Shown one piece after another: positions 26,234 to 36,146 of a DNA stretch of 64,000 bases; position 1 is the first letter of the stretch, and each line of letters starts with the position of its first letter. Under the pieces are notes generated by a model. That model saw nothing but the letters and a program-made list of their open reading frames with translations, searched no databases and was not told where the DNA came from. The position numbers were made by a program, and so were the translations under genes. The DNA comes from Mucilaginibacter sp. SJ. GTDB lineage: Bacteria > Bacteroidota > Bacteroidia > Sphingobacteriales > Sphingobacteriaceae. Where the stretch lies: assembly GCF_028993635.1 (NCBI RefSeq), contig NZ_CP118631.1, positions 5,766,001 to 5,830,000 on the forward strand, written 5' to 3'.

Positions 26234-27955
26234 ATGAAACCTACTTTATGGTTAATGGCGTTGTGTTCCATATTGGTAACAATGTCCTGCAAAAAATCAC
26301 CGTCATTATATGGTGTAGAGAAAAATAGTAAGGGTGTAGCTAACCCAACTGGAGCCGCAACATTTAAACACCCGGGAATGTTGCTCACTGCCACCTCGTT
26401 AGATTACATAAAAACGCAGATAGCCTCATCTTCAGAGCCCTGGAATACAACTTTGATTGCCCTCAAAGCCTCAACATGGGCTTCTTTAAACTATCAAATG
26501 CAGGGGCCAACTACACTCATTACCCGCGATCCTACAATTATAGCCCGTGATGGTATAAACTATAAGTCAATTATTGAGAACGACTCTTACGCTATCTTTT
26601 CTCAGGCCCTGATGTGGAAACTTACCGGCAACAACGCTTATGCGGATAATGCGGTGAAAATGCTTAACGCATGGTCCACTACTTTGAAGAGCATCACCAG
26701 TACCGGGCCGGATGTTTATCTATGTGCAAGTTTTAATGGGTTCATTATGGCCAATGGTGCCGAACTGGTACGCGATTATTCGGGATGGCAAGCCGCAGAT
26801 CTGCAAAAATGTAAAGATATGTTCAGAAACATCTGGTACCCTGTAATTAAGAGTATCGAAATTCCCGGGGGAGCCAACGGAACCTGGGATAGTGCGAATG
26901 CTAAGGCAATAATGGCCTTTGGTATATTTCTGGACGACCAGTCGATGTTTGATGCTGCTTACAATTATTTCTATCATGGAAGCGGCGATGGTACTGTTGA
27001 GCATTATTTTCTGCCGAGCGGGCAAAACCAGGAATCTGGCCGGACGCAAAGCTATAGCCAGTTAGGGCTTTGTAATTTTGAAGAACTGTGCGAAATGGGG
27101 TATAACCAAGGCAAGCTGGATATGTGGGTAGCTAAAGATACCGTCATTATGAAAGCTTTTGAATATAATGCCAAATATAACCTGGGCCAGGATGTGCCTT
27201 TTAATACGGCTTTTCCCGAGGTATATGGAAAATGGGTATATCCGGCCATATCTGCAGATAGCAGGGGAAGTTATCGCCCTATATTTTACATGGCCTATAA
27301 TCAATTTCATAATCGCCTTGGTGCAGCTATGCCAAATACCCAGCGCGTATTGGAGCAGTATACGGCTATTGAAAAACAAACCATCGGCACGGTTACAGAC
27401 GGTACCGGTTGGGGCAGTTTATTGTTTTACCATCCTTCGGCAGGCGGTTTAACTCCTGTAGCGGTTGGAGCATTAAGATGGGAGTTTGATGCACTGGAAG
27501 GATGGGGTGGAGTACCTTGGGCCGAAAACTCAAAAGTGGCGGTTGCCAATGGTCAGTTAGAAGTATCGGCTTCAATTGGTACCTATGTTCGCGCATGGCA
27601 GGGTTCTGCTTTGTTAGATCCTGTGACCTATCCTTACCTTGCTGTTAAAGTTACCCAGATCCCCAAACTTAAAAAGAGTACCGATGATTGGGCTATTCAG
27701 GCTTACTGGAACATAAGCGGCACAAATCATGATTATCGGTATGTTAGTAAAACCGATATGACACTTTTGGGTACACAGGTGTATGTTATTAAATGGGCGC
27801 CAAAATCTGGCTTTTATGATGGCTTCCCAACATTCCCGGCGGCTTCAACCACAGGCGGACTTTACCTTGATTTTGGTGATTGCTTAAGCGGTGAAAAAGC
27901 TAAGATCGATTGGGTTCGCTCTTATAAAAACCTGGCGGATATCCCCAATAACTAA
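26234..27955 (+). CDS. Alginate-lyase-fold polysaccharide lyase lipoprotein
   Basis: Predicted lyase acting on uronic-acid glycans. It is 573 residues with a lipoprotein signal (WLMALCSILVTMSC). The alginate lyase (PF05426-type) (alpha/alpha)-barrel domain follows (FKHPGMLLTATSLDYIKTQI, LMWKLTGNNAYADNAVKML, FNGFIMANGAELVRDY, GQNQESGRTQSYSQLGL). A C-terminal beta-rich domain of about 150 residues (from GALRWEFDALEGWGGVPWAEN) looks like a carbohydrate-binding module. It is a paralogue of the lyase at 41273, which lacks that module. Directly downstream of susD. The exact substrate cannot be given. Confidence 0.8.
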   Translation: MKPTLWLMALCSILVTMSCKKSPSLYGVEKNSKGVANPTGAATFKHPGMLLTATSLDYIKTQIASSSEPWNTTLIALKASTWASLNYQMQGPTTLITRDPTIIARDGINYKSIIENDSYAIFSQALMWKLTGNNAYADNAVKMLNAWSTTLKSITSTGPDVYLCASFNGFIMANGAELVRDYSGWQAADLQKCKDMFRNIWYPVIKSIEIPGGANGTWDSANAKAIMAFGIFLDDQSMFDAAYNYFYHGSGDGTVEHYFLPSGQNQESGRTQSYSQLGLCNFEELCEMGYNQGKLDMWVAKDTVIMKAFEYNAKYNLGQDVPFNTAFPEVYGKWVYPAISADSRGSYRPIFYMAYNQFHNRLGAAMPNTQRVLEQYTAIEKQTIGTVTDGTGWGSLLFYHPSAGGLTPVAVGALRWEFDALEGWGGVPWAENSKVAVANGQLEVSASIGTYVRAWQGSALLDPVTYPYLAVKVTQIPKLKKSTDDWAIQAYWNISGTNHDYRYVSKTDMTLLGTQVYVIKWAPKSGFYDGFPTFPAASTTGGLYLDFGDCLSGEKAKIDWVRSYKNLADIPNN

Positions 27956-27977
27956 ACTTCACTAAATAGATAGGATC

Positions 27978-28010
27978 TGAGGCCGGTTTTCTGCCGGCTT
28001 CAGATTTATT
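27978..28010 (+). terminator. Hairpin after the first lyase gene
   Basis: TGAGGCCGG (27978-27986) pairs with CCGGCTTCA (27994-28002) with one G-T pair, then GATTTATT follows. Weak T-run; it may only partly stop transcription before GH97. Confidence 0.55.
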
Positions 28011-28202
28011 AAAGTTTTTGTAAAATACTGAAATCCAGTTGTTAGGATAGAGCTCGAAGTGGCAGCTTTATCATTATTGCTGTTAATCGCTTTTGAGATG
28101 ATTATAAACCGCGAAATTATTTGTCCTATACATGGTAAACTATTTTCAGGAAGAGCCTGATGCCGGTCAACATAAAAAACATGGGGATGATACTGTTCTA
28201 AT

Positions 28203-30107
28203 ATGAAAAGAAACGCAAAAATATTAATACTCTTTTTGGGATTAATCTGCTTTATCAGCAAGGTTCACGGCCAGGGAATAAAGGATTCTTTACTTAGTCT
28301 TCGGTCGCCGGATAAAAATATAACATTCAGATTTAGTCAAAAAGTTGAGGCCTGGAAGCGTACCATGTACTATAGCGTGGATTATAAAAACAAGCCGGTA
28401 ATTCTGCAGTCGGTCCTTGATCTGCAGCTGGATAATGATCTTTCAGAAAAAGCTATGGCGCTGAAGGTAGATCAGCATAAAAACTGGTGCGAAAACCTGT
28501 TGATCACCGGCGTTGATTCATCCCGGCATGATACCACATGGGCACCGGTTACCGGAGAGCGGGCTATGATCAGGGATCTTTACAACGCAATTAATATTAC
28601 GCTGGTGAAGGATGACAACCCCATTTATGTAATGCAGGTACAGGTAAGGGTGTACAACGAAGGGGTAGCGTTCCGGTATTATTTCCCCGAAAACCCTAAA
28701 GGCACCTACTACAACGTCACGGCCGAAAATACCGAGTTTCACCTGCCTGAAGGCACCCAGGCCTGGTTTGCCAATTGGGCACAAGCGCCATATTACAAAC
28801 TGCCGCTAAAAAACTGGCCCGGCGAAAGCGAACGGCCGTTAACCATCGAACTGCCTAACGGCCTTTTTGCGGCGCTGGGGGAGGCGCAACTAATTGATTA
28901 TGCACGCACCAAATTTAAACTGAGTGCTGATAAACCATCTACCCTGGTAACCTCGATGTTTGGCGGGGCGCAGTTGATCTCGCCGGTAGGTACTCCATGG
29001 CGGGCAATCATGATAGCCGAAAAGCCGGGCGAGCTGATTGAACATAATTACATGATGTTGAATCTTAATGAGCCTTCAGCAATAGCTAATACCAATTGGA
29101 TTAAACCAGGTAAAATCATGCGGGTAATGGCACAAACTACTGCCGATGCAAAGACCAATATTGATTTCGCGGTAAAGCATAACCTGCAATATATTCTGTT
29201 TGATTGGAAATGGTACGGACCGGCATTTAGCTTTAGCTCGGATGCTACCAAGGTTGCTATACCTGATTTTGACCTGCCCGGTATAATCAAATATGGCAAG
29301 GATAAGGGTGTTGGTGTTTGGTTATATGTTAATCAGCAGGGTTTATTAGCCCAAAGCGACAGTTTATTTGCCATTTATCATAAATGGGGTGTAAAAGGCG
29401 TGAAATTTGGTTTTGTGCAGCAGGGGTCCCACCGCTGGACAACCTGGGTGGAAAAAGCAATTCGGCAGGCGGCCGCTGCCCGGATCATGGTAAACATTCA
29501 TGACGACTGGCGGCCAACCGGCGAGCAGCGCACCTGGCCAAACCTGATGTCGGCCGAAGGGATCCGTGGTAACGAGGAAATGCCAGATGCTACGCACAAT
29601 ACGGTGCTGCCTTTTACGCGGTACATTGCCGGAGCAGCCGATTATACCATCTGTTATTTTGATAAGCGCATTAAAACTACCCATGCCCACCAATTGGCAC
29701 TGGCAGCTATTTATTACAGCCCGCTGCAAACACTGTATTGGTATGACAAGCCTTTGGCGGAGCATAATGAGCCAGAACTGGAATTTTGGGACAAGGTCCC
29801 AACCACATGGGACGAAACGAAAATAGTGCAGGGAACACCCGGCGAATACATTTCTACAGCCCGCAGGAGCGGAAAAGATTGGTTTGTAGGTACTATCACC
29901 AACAATGACGCACGCGAAATTAAACTTGATCTGAGTTTTTTAGAACCCGGTAAAAAGTATAAAGCGACAATTTACAGCGACGATCCATCGGTGACTACTG
30001 AGACCCATGTTAGGGTCAGCAGTAATAGTGTTCACAGTAAAACAGTATTAAAACTCACCCTGCTGCCGTCAGGCGGAGAGGCGGTGTATCTTACTCCGGA
30101 AAAATAA
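28203..30107 (+). CDS. Glycoside hydrolase family 97
   Basis: Secreted exo-alpha-glycosidase of the SusB family. It is 634 residues with a signal peptide (ILILFLGLICFISKVHGQG). The N-terminal beta-sandwich (LRSPDKNITFRFS) is followed by the (beta/alpha)8 domain (FDWKWYGP, GVWLYVNQQG, MVNIHDDWRPTGEQRTWPN) and the C-terminal sheet domain. The position that holds the nucleophile Asp in retaining members is Gly403 (GVKFGFVQQG), as in the inverting SusB type. However, the glutamate after His in SusB (HEAVRPTG, from memory) is Asp434 here. It may therefore be a divergent subgroup. First of a tightly spaced block with the ROK kinase and permease. Confidence 0.88.
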   Translation: MKRNAKILILFLGLICFISKVHGQGIKDSLLSLRSPDKNITFRFSQKVEAWKRTMYYSVDYKNKPVILQSVLDLQLDNDLSEKAMALKVDQHKNWCENLLITGVDSSRHDTTWAPVTGERAMIRDLYNAINITLVKDDNPIYVMQVQVRVYNEGVAFRYYFPENPKGTYYNVTAENTEFHLPEGTQAWFANWAQAPYYKLPLKNWPGESERPLTIELPNGLFAALGEAQLIDYARTKFKLSADKPSTLVTSMFGGAQLISPVGTPWRAIMIAEKPGELIEHNYMMLNLNEPSAIANTNWIKPGKIMRVMAQTTADAKTNIDFAVKHNLQYILFDWKWYGPAFSFSSDATKVAIPDFDLPGIIKYGKDKGVGVWLYVNQQGLLAQSDSLFAIYHKWGVKGVKFGFVQQGSHRWTTWVEKAIRQAAAARIMVNIHDDWRPTGEQRTWPNLMSAEGIRGNEEMPDATHNTVLPFTRYIAGAADYTICYFDKRIKTTHAHQLALAAIYYSPLQTLYWYDKPLAEHNEPELEFWDKVPTTWDETKIVQGTPGEYISTARRSGKDWFVGTITNNDAREIKLDLSFLEPGKKYKATIYSDDPSVTTETHVRVSSNSVHSKTVLKLTLLPSGGEAVYLTPEK

Positions 30108-30128
30108 TCCATAATATATATATCATAT

Positions 30129-31052
30129 ATGAGCCAACAGAATAAAAATAATTATGTAATCAGTGCAGATATTGGCGGTACCCATATTACAGCAGCGGTC
30201 ATTGATCTTGAAAAAAAAATGATCATTGAAGATACCCGTACCAGATTAACTGTGGACTCTCAGGGAACTGCAGCTGAAATACTTAAAAGCTGGGCAGAAG
30301 CATTGACGCAGGCTTATGAAAAATTCGGCTCTTTGGTTCAGCAGGTTGCCCTGGCCATGCCTGGCCCGTTTGATTATGAAAATGGGATTTCACTGATCAA
30401 AGACCTGCATAAGTATGAGGCCATTTATGGTTTAAATATCAAGTTATACTTGTCGGAAGAGCTCAGGATAGATGCTGCAGATATCCTGTTCCGGAATGAT
30501 GCCGAAGCATTTTTACAAGGAGAAGTTGTGGCGGGAGCAGGCACCGGATCCCGTAAGGCCCTTGGGCTTACGCTGGGCACAGGGTTCGGTTCAGCTTTGA
30601 GCGTTGATGGTATTGTGAAAGATTTAAACCTGGGCGGCGAACCTTATAAAGAAAGCATTGCAGATGATTATTTCTCTACAAGATGGTTCTTACGGCGATA
30701 TCGTGAAATAACCGGACTGTCCACTACCGGAGTGAGCGCGCTGATATCAATGTCCAAACACAGCGCTGTGGTCATGAACATCTTTGATGAGTTTACGGTC
30801 AACCTGTCTTTATTTCTTCGGGATATTATCCAAACCGAAGCTCCTGATGTAATTGTTATTGGTGGCAATATTGCAAAAGCATCGGGCATGTTTGTGGATG
30901 AACTTATCAGCAGGTTAACAGCATATGCTGAAAGTTTAAAAATAAAATTAGCTTTATTGGGAGAAGACGCGGCGCTGATGGGTGCTGCTGCGGCTTTTGA
31001 TAGCAGGCGAGGACTTAATATCTTATTTAACGCCAATCATCCGGGTAATTAA
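30129..31052 (+). CDS. ROK-family sugar kinase
   Basis: Cytoplasmic ATP-dependent kinase that phosphorylates the sugar released by the upstream enzymes, probably a hexose. It is 307 residues. The N-terminal phosphate motif ISADIGGTHITAAVIDL and the glycine-rich LGLTLGTGFGSAL are clear, and DVIVIGGNIAKASG closes the C-lobe. The usual ROK zinc motif (CxCGxxGCxE) is absent, as in many Bacteroidetes members, so it is not a regulator-type ROK protein. It lies 21 nt after GH97 and 13 nt before the permease. Confidence 0.9.
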   Translation: MSQQNKNNYVISADIGGTHITAAVIDLEKKMIIEDTRTRLTVDSQGTAAEILKSWAEALTQAYEKFGSLVQQVALAMPGPFDYENGISLIKDLHKYEAIYGLNIKLYLSEELRIDAADILFRNDAEAFLQGEVVAGAGTGSRKALGLTLGTGFGSALSVDGIVKDLNLGGEPYKESIADDYFSTRWFLRRYREITGLSTTGVSALISMSKHSAVVMNIFDEFTVNLSLFLRDIIQTEAPDVIVIGGNIAKASGMFVDELISRLTAYAESLKIKLALLGEDAALMGAAAAFDSRRGLNILFNANHPGN

Positions 31053-31065
31053 TTTTAATAACAAT

Positions 31066-32298
31066 ATGACCAATAAACCAGCTTTTACCGAGAAAAAATT
31101 CATCGTAACCTTTGTATTTGTAACCTCGCTATTTTTAATGTGGGGCTTACTGCATTCCATGAGCGATATCCTGAACAAGCATTTTCAAAATGTGCTTAAC
31201 CTCTCCAAATCCCAATCCGGCTTAATCCAGTTCTCCGTGTTTGGGGCTTATTTTATTATGAGTATTCCCGCAGGATATTTTTTAAAGAAGTTTGGCTATA
31301 AACCGGGTGTAATCCTGGGGCTTATTTTATTTGCCTCTGGCTTATTCCTGTTTGTGCCTGCGGCCAACGCGGCTTCATTTACTTTTTTCAGGATTGCTTT
31401 ATTTATTATGGGCTGCGGTATGGCTACTTTAGAAACTGTTGCTCATCCATTCGCGGCTGCCCTGGGTGATCAGCGCCGGAGTGACCAGCGGGTAAATTTT
31501 GCACAAACCTTTAACGCAATAGGTACTATGATTGGGCCTGCTATTGGCTCTTATTTTTTGTTTGGACGGCATAACGTTCATTCAACTGACCTAACTTCAG
31601 TAAAAACACTCTATGTAGCTATCGGCTGTGTGATTATACTCATAGCGGTGGCTTTTATGTTTTTAAAAATTCCGGTTTTAGCTGATCCGCATGCAGAAAT
31701 ATCAACAATTGACCCGGACGCCGTTAATATAGATGTTGAACCTTCAAAAAAACTATATCAGCATTCGCATTTTGTATGGGCGGTTGCAGCCCAGTTTTTT
31801 AATGTGGCAGCACAGGCCGGCACCTGGGCATATTTTATCAACTACGGTGTGGATATTATGCATTTCAGTAATGAAAAGGCCGGCTACTTCATGATTGTTT
31901 TTATGGGGATGATGGCGCTGGGGCGTATTGTGGGCACCTCGTTAATGACCTATGTAGCGCCCAATAAATTATTAGCGGCATTTGCCTGCGGTAGTATCTT
32001 AATGTGCCTGGTCGTTGCGCAAAGTTTGGGCTGGACATCATACATCGCCCTGCTGATGATCAACTTCTTCTTTAGCATTATGTTCCCTACCATTTTTAGT
32101 TTGGGGATCAAAAACCTGGGCGGCCACGTGCAACAGGCTTCATCCTTCATAGCAATGGGCGTAGTGGGTGGCGCTGTATTTCCAATGGTTATGGGGCTGA
32201 TAGCCAACCAAAGTGTCGCTCACGCTTACTATCTGCCGATTATATGCTATGCAGTGATCTTTTTATTCGGCGCTAAATTTTATAAAGTTAAGCATTAA
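31066..32298 (+). CDS. FucP-like MFS sugar:proton symporter
   Basis: Inner-membrane permease of the fucose/glucose-galactose (FHS) family. Start chosen at ATG 31066 (MTNKPAFTEKKF); the longer frame begins inside the kinase gene and lacks a plausible start. About 12 membrane helices are visible, beginning FIVTFVFVTSLFLMWGLLHS. The family block HPFAAALGDQRRSDQRVNFAQTFNAIG sits in the middle, with a cytoplasmic loop near residues 215-230. It moves the monosaccharide into the cell for the adjacent ROK kinase. Its stop overlaps the next start by 1 nt. Confidence 0.92.
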   Translation: MTNKPAFTEKKFIVTFVFVTSLFLMWGLLHSMSDILNKHFQNVLNLSKSQSGLIQFSVFGAYFIMSIPAGYFLKKFGYKPGVILGLILFASGLFLFVPAANAASFTFFRIALFIMGCGMATLETVAHPFAAALGDQRRSDQRVNFAQTFNAIGTMIGPAIGSYFLFGRHNVHSTDLTSVKTLYVAIGCVIILIAVAFMFLKIPVLADPHAEISTIDPDAVNIDVEPSKKLYQHSHFVWAVAAQFFNVAAQAGTWAYFINYGVDIMHFSNEKAGYFMIVFMGMMALGRIVGTSLMTYVAPNKLLAAFACGSILMCLVVAQSLGWTSYIALLMINFFFSIMFPTIFSLGIKNLGGHVQQASSFIAMGVVGGAVFPMVMGLIANQSVAHAYYLPIICYAVIFLFGAKFYKVKH

Positions 32299-34199
32299 TG
32301 AAAAGCATCCGGATAATCATATTAACCTTCATGCTGGCCACTGCTGCCGCACTTGCATCTGCCCAGATGAAAGCAAAAGCGCCCGTCGTTTATGATTTTT
32401 CGTATCTGGACAGGAAGATAGGTGGTTGGGTTGATAGCGGCTATTACAAAGGTGCATCCATAATTATTGTTAAGGATGATGAGGTGATCCATCAAAAATA
32501 TTTTGGCAATTATACCCCGAAAACAGTAGCTTATATAGCATCGGCAGGCAAATGGCTTGCTGCTGCTACTATAGCTGCCATAGTTGATGAGGGTAAATTA
32601 TCATGGGATGATCAGGTTAAAAAGTGGCTCCCCGAATTTAAAGATCAAAAAGGGGAGGCTACTTTAAGACAGCTGTTTTCGCATACCGCCGGTTACCCTG
32701 ATTATCAGCCGGAAGGCAGGCATTCTGATAGTTATCAAACGCTAAAAGAATCGGTGGCTCATATCGTTGACCTTCGGGCCGACACGGCTCCCGGTACTAA
32801 ATTTAAATACGGGGGCCTTGCCATGCAGGTAGCCGGCCGTATGGCCGAATTAGCCACAGGTAAGGATTGGGAAACGATCTTTCAGGAAAAGATAGCAAGA
32901 CCCTTGGGTATGCAACTAACGCATTTTACGCCTGTAAGCGATGTTGGCGGTCAAAACCCTATGCTGGGTGGCGGAGCAAGAGCATCATTGGATGATTATG
33001 CTCATTTCTTAAATATGATTATCCATAATGGGGTATATCAAGGTAAACGCATCCTATCCGCAAAAGCTATACAGGACATGCAGGCAGACCAGGTTGGGAA
33101 TGCTAAAATGACCGACCCCTATGTTGAAAACACCCGGGCCAGCGACCGAAAAGATATTTATGGACTTGGCGAATGGCGGGAGGAAGTTGACGCCAAAGGT
33201 AACGCCACACTGATCAGTAGCCCAAGCTGGGCGGGGGCATATCCATGGATTGATAAAAAAAATCATGTTTACGGCTTTATGCTTGCCCGTGTAGCCGAAA
33301 TGAAAAACGGTTTCAATTCGTTTTTAGGTAGCCCCGTGCTACCCTTGTTGGTAAGGGATGTGTTGGCTCAGGCGAGCATGGGTAATGTAAAACACGGTTA
33401 CATCACCATGCAGGATGGCGCTAAACTGTATTATGAAGAAACCGGTAAAGGCGAGCCGTTGATCCTTCTCCACGGCCATTCATTTGACTGTACAGAATGG
33501 GACCCACAGTTTTTTAAACTGGCTAAAAAATACAGGGTGATCCGGTACGACTTGAGGGGTTATGGCTGGTCATCGATGCCCTCTGAAAATCAGAAAGCCC
33601 TGCATGCCGATGATCTGAAAGCCCTGATGGATCAGCTGCATATTGCAAAAGCGCATATTGCAGGGTTGTCGTTAGGGGGATTTATTGTTACAGATTTTTT
33701 GGCACTGTATCCCGGTCGCCTACTTTCTGCAACGGCAGCCAGCGGCGATTTTTTTGATGTTGCCGGCCCCAGTCATCCATGGACTGCTGAAGAGGCCGAA
33801 ACTCAACGTGAAAAGATCAAAGCATGGCAAGCCAAAGGTATCCAGCTCAGTAAACAGGAATGGTTTAACAAACTAACCAAACGCAATGGTAAAAATATTG
33901 AAAGTTTGAGGCAGCCCGTCTGGAACATGATCTACAAATGGGATGCGTGGCAGCCCCAGCACCTTGAGCCCCGGTTTTTATTAGGCAATGAGGCGGAACC
34001 CCGGTTAAGGGCACAGAAAATAACCATTCCGGTAATGGTACTTACCGGCGATGCAGACGCGAATGTCCCCAATAAGTTGTTAAAAGTGGTGCCATCAGCT
34101 AAGCAAATGATCGTCCCCCATGCCGGCCATGTTAGTAACATGGAGAACCCCGAGGGTTTTAACGAAAAGCTACTGGCTTTTTTAAATACGATAGATTGA
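32298..34199 (+). CDS. Fusion of beta-lactamase-type serine hydrolase and alpha/beta hydrolase
   Basis: Secreted 633-residue protein with a signal peptide (IIILTFMLATAAALASAQ). Residues about 30-370 are a class C beta-lactamase/esterase fold with the SxxK motif S82-A-G-K85. The second motif reads KYGGLAMQ, lacking the usual Y-x-N asparagine. Residues about 375-633 are a complete alpha/beta hydrolase with oxyanion region LLHGHSFD, nucleophile S458 in GLSLGG, acid in LTGDADANVP and histidine in PHAGHVSNME. Both halves look catalytic, so it is likely a two-step esterase, perhaps removing acyl groups from the glycan. The start overlaps the permease stop, implying translational coupling. Confidence 0.85.
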   Translation: MKSIRIIILTFMLATAAALASAQMKAKAPVVYDFSYLDRKIGGWVDSGYYKGASIIIVKDDEVIHQKYFGNYTPKTVAYIASAGKWLAAATIAAIVDEGKLSWDDQVKKWLPEFKDQKGEATLRQLFSHTAGYPDYQPEGRHSDSYQTLKESVAHIVDLRADTAPGTKFKYGGLAMQVAGRMAELATGKDWETIFQEKIARPLGMQLTHFTPVSDVGGQNPMLGGGARASLDDYAHFLNMIIHNGVYQGKRILSAKAIQDMQADQVGNAKMTDPYVENTRASDRKDIYGLGEWREEVDAKGNATLISSPSWAGAYPWIDKKNHVYGFMLARVAEMKNGFNSFLGSPVLPLLVRDVLAQASMGNVKHGYITMQDGAKLYYEETGKGEPLILLHGHSFDCTEWDPQFFKLAKKYRVIRYDLRGYGWSSMPSENQKALHADDLKALMDQLHIAKAHIAGLSLGGFIVTDFLALYPGRLLSATAASGDFFDVAGPSHPWTAEEAETQREKIKAWQAKGIQLSKQEWFNKLTKRNGKNIESLRQPVWNMIYKWDAWQPQHLEPRFLLGNEAEPRLRAQKITIPVMVLTGDADANVPNKLLKVVPSAKQMIVPHAGHVSNMENPEGFNEKLLAFLNTID

Positions 34200-34204
34200 A
34201 AAAG

Positions 34205-36145
34205 ATGAAAAGAATGAACAGGTTCCTTGTGATAGGATTGCTGATGTTGCCCCTTGGGGTATCGGCCCAATACATAGGGCAGCACCAATCTCAAATAAAA
34301 ATAGAACCTAAGATAGCTATCAAAGCGTACAGTTTCGATTTGAAGGATGTAAAACTGCTTGATAGCCGCTTTAAAGATAACATGGACCGCGAAGGCGAAT
34401 GGATGCTATCCTTACCTGTAGAGCGGTTATTGCACAGTTTTAGGGTTAATGCAGGCATGCTCACGGATAAAAAGAGCAGTAAAACGAAAATGCCCGCCCC
34501 GCTTGGCGGTTGGGAAGCCTTGGATATGGAACTGCGCGGCCATAGTATAGGCCATTTACTATCTGGTTTATCCTTCCAATATGCAGCTACAGGTAACGCA
34601 TCTTTTAAACTAAAGATCGACAGTCTGGTTGCCGGGCTTGCTGAGGTGCAGGCTGCTCTCAATGAAGATGGTTATTTAAGCGCTTTCCCGCAAAACTACA
34701 TCGACAGAAATATTAAGGGTAAAAGTGTTTGGGCACCCTGGTATACCCTGCATAAAATAGCTGCCGGTTTAATTGATGCCTACTGGTACTCAGGCAATAC
34801 GCAGGCGCTTGATGTGGTAAGTAAAATGGCATTTTGGGCTTACAAAAAAATAACGCCACTGAGTGAGGATCAGCTGGCCCTGATGCTCAGGAACGAGTTT
34901 GGCGGCATGAATGAAGCCTGGTATAATCTGTATTCTATCACGGATAATCCGGAGCACAAAAAACTTGGCGATCTGTTTTATCACCATGCCGTGCTTGATC
35001 CATTGGCTGCCGGGGAGGACAAACTCAACAAAATGCACGCCAATACGGTTATTCCAAAAATAACGGGTGAGGCCCGTGCTTACGAATTAACCGGGGATAC
35101 AAGGGACAAAACTATCGTAACTAATTTTTGGGATAATGTGATCCATAACCAAACTTATGTTATAGGCAGCAATAGCGATAAGGAACACTTCATTGAGCCT
35201 GGCAAGATTTCAAAATTTATAACCGGCTACACCGGCGAAACCTGCAATACCTACAATATGCTTAAGGTAACACGTCACTTGTTTACATGGGATGCCGATG
35301 TGAAATATGCCGATTATTATGAGCGGGCTTTGTACAATCATATTTTGGGCCAGCAGGACCCCAAAACGGGTATGGTATGCTATTTTACACCTTTAAAAGC
35401 CGGAGCTTTCCGCTTGTACAGTACCCGGGATAGTTCATTTTGGTGCTGTGTAGGCTCGGGGTTCGAGAGCCAGTCAAAATATGGGGAGGCAATCTATTAT
35501 CATAATGATCAAGGCGTTTTTGTAAACCTGTTTATTCCATCGGTATTAACCTGGGAAGAGAAGGGATTGAAATTAAGGCAGCAAACTACTTATCCCGAAG
35601 ATGCAACCACGAGCTTGATAATAGATTCGGCAGGTGCAGAAAGTTTAGCTCTTTATATCCGTTATCCGGGTTGGGCACGCAGCGGGGGTAAAGTTACAAT
35701 AAACGGTAAAAACGTAAAAGTTAATCATGCGCCGGGAAGCTACATTACCCTAAACCGGAAATGGGAAGTGGGGGACAAGGTAGAAATAACCTACCCGATG
35801 GCATTACATCTGGAACCAACGCCCGATGATCCTAAAATAGCCGCTGTAATGTATGGACCGATAGTGCTGGCAGGTGAAATGGGGGCCGAAGCAATGCCGG
35901 CCCATGCGCCTTATCATGATGCTACTGATCCTTACCAGTATTATGATTATAGCTATAACATCCCTGCAAATCTTGTTCATGGATTGAAGGTCACTAACGA
36001 AAATATAGCCGGTTCGATAAAACCGGTTAAAGATGAGCCACTAACTTTTAAAACCACAAGTACAACAAATGGTACACAGGTTATACTCGAACCCTACTAT
36101 AACCTGCACCGCCAGCGCTATGTGGTTTACTGGGATTTAAATTGA
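34205..36145 (+). CDS. GH127 beta-L-arabinofuranosidase-type enzyme (DUF1680)
   Basis: Secreted exo-glycosidase of the GH127 clan. The ATG at 34205 opens a signal peptide (MKRMNRFLVIGLLMLPLGVSAQ); a TTG at 34196 is the only alternative. The (alpha/alpha)6 core shows GGWEALDMELRGHSIGHLLSG and NEFGGMNEAWYNLY. The zinc/cysteine site is intact: E345 and C347 in GETCNTYNML, then C414 and C415 in FWCCVGSG. In characterised GH127 one of the paired cysteines is the nucleophile. A C-terminal beta domain follows. It lies 5 nt after the fusion hydrolase, and a GH43 remnant follows. Confidence 0.92.
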   Translation: MKRMNRFLVIGLLMLPLGVSAQYIGQHQSQIKIEPKIAIKAYSFDLKDVKLLDSRFKDNMDREGEWMLSLPVERLLHSFRVNAGMLTDKKSSKTKMPAPLGGWEALDMELRGHSIGHLLSGLSFQYAATGNASFKLKIDSLVAGLAEVQAALNEDGYLSAFPQNYIDRNIKGKSVWAPWYTLHKIAAGLIDAYWYSGNTQALDVVSKMAFWAYKKITPLSEDQLALMLRNEFGGMNEAWYNLYSITDNPEHKKLGDLFYHHAVLDPLAAGEDKLNKMHANTVIPKITGEARAYELTGDTRDKTIVTNFWDNVIHNQTYVIGSNSDKEHFIEPGKISKFITGYTGETCNTYNMLKVTRHLFTWDADVKYADYYERALYNHILGQQDPKTGMVCYFTPLKAGAFRLYSTRDSSFWCCVGSGFESQSKYGEAIYYHNDQGVFVNLFIPSVLTWEEKGLKLRQQTTYPEDATTSLIIDSAGAESLALYIRYPGWARSGGKVTINGKNVKVNHAPGSYITLNRKWEVGDKVEITYPMALHLEPTPDDPKIAAVMYGPIVLAGEMGAEAMPAHAPYHDATDPYQYYDYSYNIPANLVHGLKVTNENIAGSIKPVKDEPLTFKTTSTTNGTQVILEPYYNLHRQRYVVYWDLN

Positions 36146-36146
36146 T

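Noticed and set aside
29364..29765. 133-residue frame opposite GH97
   Set aside because: Shadow of an intact glycosidase gene, no independent signal.
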